From positions 1-42,500 of the forward strand of contig JAIBBU010000023.1 in the NCBI GenBank assembly GCA_019694515.1: a stretch of DNA of 42,500 nucleotides, read 5' to 3'. This stretch comes from Oligoflexia bacterium (GTDB lineage Bacteria > Bdellovibrionota_C > UBA2361 > JBGSMV01). Each line of letters begins with the position of its first letter. Position 1 is the stretch's first letter. Below the pieces are notes generated by a model, which worked only from the letters and a program-made list of their open reading frames with translations, was not told the origin of the DNA and ran no database searches. Position numbers and translations under genes: made by a program. Shown piece after piece: positions 1-6,725 of the stretch.

Positions 1-149
1 ATTGCGAGCGAAGCGAAGCAAACCCTAACGCTAAGGCACTTTTTGCTTTACCCAATTTTAATTGGGAAGGGGTTACTTTGCCCTATATCTCGGAGTGTGC
101 GCGCTGCCCCGGCAAAATGGTAGGGATTGCTTCGCTTCGCTCGCAATGA
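1..149. repeat. Dispersed palindromic repeat, copy R1 (cut by window edge)
   Basis: The termini are inverted copies of each other: ATTGCGAGCGAAGCGAAGC at 1-19 is matched in reverse complement near 129-147. The same ends, each with an inner CCCTA / TAGGG, occur in the copies at 24.3-25.1 kb and 32.2 kb. The interior of this copy differs from theirs, so only the ends and the flanking CAGAAAATC stretch are shared. No open frame inside looks coding. From 150 to 333 I see no gene. Confidence 0.8.
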
Positions 150-333
150 CAGAAAATCAGTCCTCGAAATATGTAACATCGGCAGTAATGACAGAAGCAT
201 GCTTAAAAGCATGAAATCCTCTTTAACTTCTCCGCGCCAACGCTAAGCGCGGGGAACGAACCTCTAGTTTTTGAGATAGTCGCCACGCCCACCGGATCGC
301 CAATCGCGGCTTCTAGCAGGCCCTTCGAGGCCG

Positions 334-720
334 CTAGGCCGAAGCCGATCGGTTCTTGTTAGCTGCCGCCGGTTGCAGAAAAACTTCCAAGGCCCATCGC
401 TGCAATCCATCAAGCTCCTCGTCGCATTCGAACTCGAAATGCTCGCCATCGGCCCAGCGTCCTGTGCCGCTGTAGCCGGAGTCTGTGACGTTTAGAGTCA
501 CGATTGAGGAGCCGTCATCGAAACCGAGTGATCCGAGGAGGATATCTTCAGCGCGGGTGCGATCATCTAAAAGCAGGTTTTCTGAGCTTGTAACCATAAC
601 TTCACCACCAAACCTTAAACTACTAAAGCAGAACTCGTCGGATGAAGGGGAAAGGGAATATTTGACTGACGCAAAGTATACGTTGGTGTCTTGAAAACTC
701 AAGAAATTCCGAGCGCTCAT
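334..720 (-). CDS. Hypothetical protein, 128 residues
   Basis: This open frame of ordinary composition encodes a small, acidic, soluble protein with no signal peptide or membrane segment. I chose the ATG at 720. A TTG two codons upstream is the only alternative, and neither has a convincing ribosome binding site. The C-terminal half (GSSIVTLNVTDSGYSG, then FEFECDEELDGL) reads like a small beta-rich fold followed by a helix, but I recognise no family. It is transcribed away from the RT locus and is separated from it by about 200 bases. A spurious frame is possible, but codon use and amino-acid pattern favour a real gene. Confidence 0.5.
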   Translation of the reverse strand: MSARNFLSFQDTNVYFASVKYSLSPSSDEFCFSSLRFGGEVMVTSSENLLLDDRTRAEDILLGSLGFDDGSSIVTLNVTDSGYSGTGRWADGEHFEFECDEELDGLQRWALEVFLQPAAANKNRSASA

Positions 721-881
721 TCCCAATCACCGGCGAGGTCAGAAACGGACGCTGCTCTCCACAAGCCTTGAACCAACGACAGGAAACACCGTTTCTGCTG
801 GTTCGGGGTTCCCCGGGATATTGCGGCAGCACTCCCAGTCTCTAACGAGGGCCCTTTTTTATAGGCTATCTAATTAACCTG

Positions 882-911
882 GTTACATTTTTTCGATTTG
901 AAGTCGATAAT
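882..911 (+). promoter_or_regulatory. Candidate sigma-70-type promoter of the RT locus
   Basis: A GATAAT -10 box (906-911) is preceded at 18 bases by GTTACA (882-887) as a weak -35. The expected start, about 7 bases downstream, falls at 918-919. That is exactly where the 11-bp inverted repeat enclosing the structured RNA begins. The match is inferred by eye, and the -35 box is poor. Confidence 0.5.
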
Positions 912-917
912 CACACT

Positions 918-1065
918 TGGGCCATGGTGTCAGGGGCGCAACTGCGCCTCTCTCCTGAAATTGAGTTGTGCCCGAAGCATCGCCGTTGAATCGGCTGGGT
1001 TACAGGAGGCCCGCTTCGGGTTTGATTCTCAATCGTTTTACCTAATCTAGCTCCACCATGGCCCG
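918..1065 (+). ncRNA. Structured RNA upstream of the RT gene, retron msr-msd-like layout
   Basis: Three nested or adjacent pairings are visible. The outermost is a perfect 11-bp inverted repeat, GGGCCATGGTG (919-929) with CACCATGGCCC (1054-1064). Inside it, a GC-rich hairpin spans 931-957 (GGCGC/GCGCC with loop AACT, plus CAGG/CCTG). Next is a long stem spanning 960-1033: ATTGAG/CTCAAT, then CCCGAAGC (971-978)/GCTTCGGG (1013-1020), topped by GCCG/CGGC (982-985/992-995). A closing a1/a2-like pair, a short hairpin, a long hairpin and an RT start only 9 bases downstream is the arrangement of retron msr-msd RNAs. RNAs upstream of some defence RTs (DRT type) are also structured. No rRNA- or tRNA-like feature is present. 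Function is inferred; the pairings are seen directly. Confidence 0.65.
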
Positions 1066-1073
1066 CTTTTTCT

Positions 1074-2360
1074 ATGGGACAGCTCGAAGAGTTTCTGCAC
1101 GATCGCATTCAGCAATTTGAGACCTTGCGATCGCTACACGCCAGCGATGCGAGCTGGCGAGCTTCTGAGCAGAACAAGACGCGTCTGTCGTTTCGCGATT
1201 TTGCGCTCAATTTTGAGCGCTTCATGGATCTGATTGGCCCGGCGCTGAAGAGCGGCGGCTATAATTTGGGTCCAGCCCGGCGCGCCACTATTTTTACCGA
1301 CAAACCTCGCACGATTTACCGCTTTTCGTGGCCTGACACATTCGTGATGGCGCATCTAGCCAGGGCGTTGGCGGCAACTGTTGAACCGCAGATGTCGAAT
1401 GCGCTCTTCAGTTATCGCTCCGGTCGGGGCTCCGTGCAGGCTTTGGAGCGATTGGCTCGATTTCTGCGGCAAAACAAAGCTCCGTTTTTCGTGTGCCGCC
1501 GCGACATCCGTCATTTTGGTGAAAGTTTGCGGCACGAGTTCGTGCGGGCTGATTTCCAAAAATTTGGCTCGACTAATCCAGATCTGGTCAGTCTGATCGA
1601 TCGCATCTGTCGATTCGAATATGAAGATGGAGGCGCTTGTATCCAAAACCAGCGTGGTCTGCCGACAGGCGCGTATTTGCAGCTGGTCTTTGAGAACCTC
1701 TATCTGAGCGCTCTCGATCACGAGCTCGACTGTTTAAGCGCTTCGACATATGTGCGCTTTGGTGACGATCTGATCTTCCTAACGACGGATTTTAAACAAG
1801 CGGAGCTGGCGCGAGCGACAATTGAGCGCTTTGTTGCGGAGCGCGGACTGGAGCTTAATCCCGAGAAGTCGGCCTTCTTTTGTTTGCAGCCGCCGGCGCT
1901 GCGGGGTTTTCGGGATGCTGCCGGTGTCGAAGTGCGCAGCACCTTTCGGCATTTGGGGCTGGTCGTGGACTGGCGCGGCGAGATCAGCTTGCCATCGGAC
2001 AAGCTCAAGAAGTTGCAAAAGTTAATCAAAGCTCGAATCGCACGCTCCGCCGCACTGCTGCCAAAGGACAGCTCGATCGAAGAGCGCGCAGTTATTCTAA
2101 TCGAGACGGCTAAGAACTTGCTCTACGATACCTTTGCCATAAGCGATAATCCGATTGCGACTTATCTGGGGTATTGTCGAAGTCGAGAACAGCTACGGGC
2201 GCTGGATCGCTGGGTCGCGATGTTGATCTTGAAATTCGCGGTACAGGGCGGCTTCAAAGCCGCAAATTTTAGGAAGATCTCGTTCAAGCGCTTGCGTCAA
2301 CTAGGATTGCCGTCCGTGCAGCACATGAGGAATAAGCATGAATTCCCGATCCGCTATTGA
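1074..2360 (+). CDS. Reverse transcriptase (group unassigned; FGDD active site)
   Basis: This 428-residue protein carries the ordered RT palm motifs. These are YRSGRGS (RT2 region), RRDIRHF with the first catalytic Asp at 144, QRGLPTGAYLQLVFENLYL at 193-211, YVRFGDDLIFL with the Asp pair at 231-232, LNPEKSAFF, and FRHLGLVVDWRGEISLP. The usual YADD is replaced by FGDD. The retron hallmarks NAxxH and VTG are not present, and there is no maturase, HNH or protease domain. It therefore does not look like a group II intron or canonical retron RT, and an unknown-group or defence-type RT is more likely. No Shine-Dalgarno sequence precedes the ATG, which lies 9 bases after the RNA element. The 3' end overlaps the next gene by 23 bases. 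RT identity is sure; class and role are not. Confidence 0.92.
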   Translation: MGQLEEFLHDRIQQFETLRSLHASDASWRASEQNKTRLSFRDFALNFERFMDLIGPALKSGGYNLGPARRATIFTDKPRTIYRFSWPDTFVMAHLARALAATVEPQMSNALFSYRSGRGSVQALERLARFLRQNKAPFFVCRRDIRHFGESLRHEFVRADFQKFGSTNPDLVSLIDRICRFEYEDGGACIQNQRGLPTGAYLQLVFENLYLSALDHELDCLSASTYVRFGDDLIFLTTDFKQAELARATIERFVAERGLELNPEKSAFFCLQPPALRGFRDAAGVEVRSTFRHLGLVVDWRGEISLPSDKLKKLQKLIKARIARSAALLPKDSSIEERAVILIETAKNLLYDTFAISDNPIATYLGYCRSREQLRALDRWVAMLILKFAVQGGFKAANFRKISFKRLRQLGLPSVQHMRNKHEFPIRY

Positions 2361-4620
2361 GAAAATCGAGCGATCGATTCTCGCTTCTGCGCAGGCCTAC
2401 CGTACTGCGCAGGCCGCCGAGACAGGCGGCGCCGAGTTCGTGAAATTTGTCTTTATACGGCAGGGCCGCTACGTGTTATGGGCTGCGCTGCTGATGTCGC
2501 TTAACTTGATCGAGCTAGCCGTTCTTGCTTCGTTCCACTACATCTTCTTCCCCCCGGAGTCTTTGACCTTTCTACGGGTCTTATCGAGCGTCAGTCTATT
2601 GGGGATCTTTTGTGCTCTGAGTTGGCGTGTTTCAGAGCGAGAGATCTTTCGCGGACGGTCGCGGGAATTTGCTGCCGGTGCGGTGGCGGGGCTGGCACGG
2701 GCGATCTTCGCCTGTGGCACTATTACCAGCTTAGTGCTGCTTAGCTATCTAATCGCCTTTTCGCGACTGACCTTGCTAAGCCCCCCGATCTATTGCGCAG
2801 TGATGGTCTCCTCAGTGATGGCGCTGCCCTTCGATGTAACTAGTGTTTTTACGCTCTTTGCACTGAATCGTGTCTCGCGCCTGCCATTGCCTAGGTTCGT
2901 TCGTCCATTGTCGATCGGCTTGTATCTTGGGGCGCTGGTCTTCCTCGCACTGGATCTCCCATTGCTGTATCTAGCAGCCAGTTTGGCACCCAGAGTCATC
3001 CTGCTCGGGTCGTTGTGGCGACTGGTTACCGGACAGAGCCTGGGGACGCTCTTTGGAAAAAGCAGTCTGATCTTTAGTCCGCGCGCGCAAGCGCCGCTGC
3101 GGCTAACTTTCGAGAAGCTTTTTCGATTTGCGCCGCTATATCTTTTGATCGAGGCTACTTTCTACCTGACCTACCGCCCGTTGGGCTTCGTCGAGAATAA
3201 CTTAGCATTGCTGGTCTTTCTCGCGCACAAACTGGTCCATACCTCGGCTTTTATCGGCCTGAAGTGGCATCTCTCTGCTGCAAGGCGCATTCGACTCGCG
3301 GTTGTTTCGCACAATCGGATTGCTGTGCAGGAACGGCTGCACCGCGTACGCATGGCGCACCTCTATTCTATTCTGCTTGTGCTGCCGTTGCTTCTATTAG
3401 TGCTATTGCAGGCTAAATTGTTTTTCTGGCTTTCTCCTACCGGTGAGTACTTTCGTCCAGACTGGCTCGTACTGCTGTTTCTGGCAGGAGTGATTGCCGC
3501 CCGTTCCGATGCCCTGGTCTCGACTTCGCTGCTGCTGCATTTGCCGATACGAATGCGTCGTACGCTGATCTTTGTCTTGCCTAGTATGGTGCTCGGAGTA
3601 TCTTCACTCCTGTTCAGCCGACGATTGGCTGGGTATGTCGACCCGCTGGATTTGATGAAGCTCGTTTTAGTGTTGGACGCCGCGCTGGGTCTATATTGTG
3701 CCCGGGTGCTGCGCGGTTTCACGGTAAGCGCCGTGTTGAGTCCAAAAACCGATCTACAGTCAGAAGCGTGGCCACGTTACTGCAATTTTTCCGAGTTGGT
3801 TGGCATTGTAAAACAAGCCCAGGCTCGTGGCATTGATAGTGCGATTCTCTTTCTGGAGCTTTGCGCCGGGACCCCGGGAATGCGGGAGCTGGGTATTGAT
3901 GCAATCGCATCCCGAGCCGCGGGGGTAAATCACGCGCTGGCGCATTGGGGGCAGCGCTGTGTGTTGCTGTATTTGCCAGAGCGAAGTCCGCAAGACTTGC
4001 GTAAGATCAGCATTGCTTGCATGCGGGAGCTGGGAGCGGTGCTTGAGGACCTGCGGGTCGAGCGAGTTGGCCAGGCCGGGTTGGGAGTGACGCTGGAGCG
4101 GCTATTCGCAGGCAGCGGCGAGGCGGCCACCGAGCTCTATCGCCGTGCTGCTCACCGCAAAGGCTTGAGCCGGGGGTTTGTGATTAATCCGCGGCATGAA
4201 ATGATTCTCAACCAGATTGAACTCCTGGCGCAGGGGGTGCCGGCTCAAAGCCTCAACGGGTTGCTTGAATCGTCCGGGATGACGGTCTGGTTAGCACGAA
4301 CAGGATGGCGCTTTGAGCGGCAGGTGCTTGAGTCCGGGGTGCTAGCAGAGCAATTATTATCGCAGCTCTATGAAAACGGCGATCTCTGGTCGCCTGCTCT
4401 GTGGGGCAAGGAACTTTTTCGGGGTTTCTTTCACCTCACGTCTGCGCATGGGGTGAGCGCGATTATCTATCTGGAGCCGCAGTTTAGAGCAGAATTGCGC
4501 GAGCTTAGAGAGGCTGCCTTCCGGAGAAATCTGCGCGGTGTGCTTAACTATTGGGAGATGTGGCAGTCAGAATCGGAGCCCGCAATATCGGATGAATTGA
4601 AAGAGGCGCCCCATGCGTAG
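2338..4620 (+). CDS. RT-associated polytopic membrane protein with C-terminal soluble domain
   Basis: This 760-residue protein has a short N-terminal helix (1-45) and then about 11 hydrophobic segments up to residue ~458, for example VLWAALLMSLNLIELAVLA and LYSILLVLPLLLLVLL. A cytosolic-type domain of about 295 residues (~465-760) follows. The soluble part has alternating strand/helix patterns (SAILFLEL, RCVLLYLPERS, GLGVTLERLF) loosely reminiscent of a degenerate nucleotide-cyclase palm, but no GGDEF or other catalytic signature is visible. The membrane half could be flippase-like, but I cannot assign a family. GAGGAATAAGC before the ATG supports this start inside the RT gene, so the two are translationally coupled. 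The stop overlaps the next start by 8 bases. Confidence 0.85.
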   Translation: MNSRSAIEKIERSILASAQAYRTAQAAETGGAEFVKFVFIRQGRYVLWAALLMSLNLIELAVLASFHYIFFPPESLTFLRVLSSVSLLGIFCALSWRVSEREIFRGRSREFAAGAVAGLARAIFACGTITSLVLLSYLIAFSRLTLLSPPIYCAVMVSSVMALPFDVTSVFTLFALNRVSRLPLPRFVRPLSIGLYLGALVFLALDLPLLYLAASLAPRVILLGSLWRLVTGQSLGTLFGKSSLIFSPRAQAPLRLTFEKLFRFAPLYLLIEATFYLTYRPLGFVENNLALLVFLAHKLVHTSAFIGLKWHLSAARRIRLAVVSHNRIAVQERLHRVRMAHLYSILLVLPLLLLVLLQAKLFFWLSPTGEYFRPDWLVLLFLAGVIAARSDALVSTSLLLHLPIRMRRTLIFVLPSMVLGVSSLLFSRRLAGYVDPLDLMKLVLVLDAALGLYCARVLRGFTVSAVLSPKTDLQSEAWPRYCNFSELVGIVKQAQARGIDSAILFLELCAGTPGMRELGIDAIASRAAGVNHALAHWGQRCVLLYLPERSPQDLRKISIACMRELGAVLEDLRVERVGQAGLGVTLERLFAGSGEAATELYRRAAHRKGLSRGFVINPRHEMILNQIELLAQGVPAQSLNGLLESSGMTVWLARTGWRFERQVLESGVLAEQLLSQLYENGDLWSPALWGKELFRGFFHLTSAHGVSAIIYLEPQFRAELRELREAAFRRNLRGVLNYWEMWQSESEPAISDELKEAPHA

Positions 4621-6724
4621 AGTGGCGGAGATTCGGATCGGAGTGCTGCTCCTCGGATGTCTGATTTTGACGGTCGGATTTATTTATAAAACCGCACTGT
4701 ATCGCCGCCTATTTGGGTATCAGCGTTATCAATTCGTCTCAGCGGCGCAGGCAATAGAGGCGGCACTCTCATATCCCGAAAATCAGGCCGATAACCCCAC
4801 CGCTTCCCAGGTGCGCACTTTGAAAATATCCTTCCCCATATCTTTATCGGGGCATGGCTGTGAACTGGTGTATGGCCTCGCTAAATATTACCATCTCGCG
4901 CGTCCGGAGGTAGAGCGTACGACCGATTACTCGACGCTAACTCCCAGATATCTATTCAAGTTCCGGTACGATCTCAAGAACAAAAGGTGCGAATCCAAGG
5001 ATCTATTTATCGAAGAGCAGGATCGACCCAGCAAGATCGATCTCGAATTCGTGAAATCAAGCTTCGATCAGTCTCACATTTTGGAGGCACCACTTGGGCC
5101 CGCTTTGCAGCTCAAGCTTAATGCTCCCCCGTCGACTGACGGTTTGAATCCTCAGCTCCAGCTTCGTGCTGAACGCACGCTCCATCCCAGCGAAGTCAGC
5201 ACCACACGGGCCGCCAAATTTTCGTTTAACGCGGCGGCCGGCCATGTAGAATTATTAATCCATCCCCAGCAGGATCTTTACGCCCTGCTCGCGGAGGAGA
5301 TTGATCGGCGCATCGTTAAGTGCCAGAGCACGAGTGTTTGTGACTCGATCAAAGTAGCGGTGGCTAGAATTACCGATCTGCGGGTGCTGCAGCTGCTTGA
5401 TAAAGCTAGCGCTGCTGGTCTCATGGTGGAAGCGATTACAAACTATATGCCGCGTCACCGTAAGGAGCAGTACTCGACTCAGCCCCAGCATGTCAGGCTG
5501 GCTTCTTTCCCCTGGCTTTGGCTGCGCGGCAATCCTTTTGCGGCGACCAGCAAGGGTATTCTTCCGATGCATACGAAGTTCATCGTGTTTGGAGATGACC
5601 TTGTTTGGAGTTCGAATATGAGCCTGAACTCCGATCGGTTTTATAAGAGCCGCCAGTTTTCTACCATTTATAGATCAAAGGAGGCTGTTCGTATTTTTCA
5701 GGAGATCTTCGCGCTGATTCGCACCTCGCTGTTTTATCCTCTGCGGGTTGATTCCCGGGATGCTATCCAAATTCTCTTGAATGCCGATCGACCGCGCGGT
5801 TACTCGGCTTCGAGCCGCAAACCTTATCTGAGTATCGATACCGAGAGCGGATTAGCGACGAGCGCTTACGGCATTCTATATCACCGCATTGAGGCAGAAG
5901 CAGGTCCGCTGAAGATAGTGATGGCGCCGATTACCAGTTCTTGCCAGTTCTACGGACGAGAGCTGTGTCTTTTCGATCTTTTGAGGCTGGCCTCCGACGA
6001 GCAGCGCTTAGAGCTGTATATCAACTCCTGGTTCTACTTCGATCGTACCAAACCTAATCAGGGCTACTTCTGGAATGACGCGGCAATCAAAGACAATTTA
6101 AGCACCAGCAAGAGCTTTGATCCTCTGAGGCAGCTTTTTTCTGAGAAGACGAGGGATTTGCATCTGATGTCGACCATTAATGGCGACTATAGTTTACATC
6201 ACGAGCGGCTCGCGCTGCTCGGAGACAACGTGGCGGTGATGGGTTCAGCGAACTGGGCGCAGCTCTCGACAATTAATACTATCGAGATAGTTGATGATCG
6301 TTCGCTTTATGCGAAGCTTGCACAGGAGCTCAACACTTTTACAGAAGCGTATTATGTATCCAGAAAACCTTCTGGCGTGCGTGCGGCGGTGGCCTATAAA
6401 GACTGTGAGTTTTCTTTCGAACGAGATTTGCTCCGAAATCTGCCGTCGCCGGCGCCATTTTATTTTGAGGAAGATTGCATACGGGCGCAGTTATGGCGGG
6501 ATTATCCCGCAGCTATGAGCGCAGCTCCCGAGTTTGTCATACCGCAGTATTCCGCGATGAATTTTTCGGATCCGGCGCTTTTTAGCTCGATGGCGCTAAA
6601 GCGGGTTCCGTTAGCGGAGGCCCTGATGGCGCGTTCTTCATATCAGTGCATGCTCAATCCCCAAGACGGTAGCACCTTGATCGTACGGTTTGATCAGAGC
6701 TGCCGCCGGACGGGGGGTGGTTAG
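4613..6724 (+). CDS. Membrane-anchored phospholipase-D-like protein
   Basis: This 703-residue protein has one N-terminal membrane segment (GVLLLGCLILTVGFIY, residues ~9-25), then a largely extracytoplasmic-type sequence with two PLD/HKD motifs. The first is HTKFIVFGDD followed by WSSNMS (His ~320, Lys 322). The second is HERLALLGDN followed by MGSANW (His ~530), where Arg replaces the usual Lys. PLD-superfamily enzymes use two such motifs to cut phosphodiester bonds in phospholipids or nucleic acids through a phospho-His intermediate. Which substrate applies here cannot be read from the sequence. An AGAGG site precedes the ATG, and the 8-base overlap with the membrane-protein gene ties it to the RT operon. 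The stop lies one base from the stop of the convergent gene. Confidence 0.85.
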   Translation: MRRVAEIRIGVLLLGCLILTVGFIYKTALYRRLFGYQRYQFVSAAQAIEAALSYPENQADNPTASQVRTLKISFPISLSGHGCELVYGLAKYYHLARPEVERTTDYSTLTPRYLFKFRYDLKNKRCESKDLFIEEQDRPSKIDLEFVKSSFDQSHILEAPLGPALQLKLNAPPSTDGLNPQLQLRAERTLHPSEVSTTRAAKFSFNAAAGHVELLIHPQQDLYALLAEEIDRRIVKCQSTSVCDSIKVAVARITDLRVLQLLDKASAAGLMVEAITNYMPRHRKEQYSTQPQHVRLASFPWLWLRGNPFAATSKGILPMHTKFIVFGDDLVWSSNMSLNSDRFYKSRQFSTIYRSKEAVRIFQEIFALIRTSLFYPLRVDSRDAIQILLNADRPRGYSASSRKPYLSIDTESGLATSAYGILYHRIEAEAGPLKIVMAPITSSCQFYGRELCLFDLLRLASDEQRLELYINSWFYFDRTKPNQGYFWNDAAIKDNLSTSKSFDPLRQLFSEKTRDLHLMSTINGDYSLHHERLALLGDNVAVMGSANWAQLSTINTIEIVDDRSLYAKLAQELNTFTEAYYVSRKPSGVRAAVAYKDCEFSFERDLLRNLPSPAPFYFEEDCIRAQLWRDYPAAMSAAPEFVIPQYSAMNFSDPALFSSMALKRVPLAEALMARSSYQCMLNPQDGSTLIVRFDQSCRRTGGG

Positions 6725-6725
6725 C

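Noticed and set aside
770..804. Hairpin GAACCA/TGGTTC upstream of the RT promoter
   Set aside because: It lies outside the predicted transcript and is interrupted; without comparison it is not distinguishable from chance.
1074..2360. RT as part of a diversity-generating retroelement acting on the three downstream paralogs
   Set aside because: I see no template-repeat/variable-repeat pair near the RT, the paralogs end in beta-helices rather than C-type lectin folds, and they lie on the opposite strand.
1074..2360. RT as a group II intron maturase or canonical retron RT
   Set aside because: There is no maturase X or HNH domain and no intron ends; the retron motifs NAxxH and VTG are missing.
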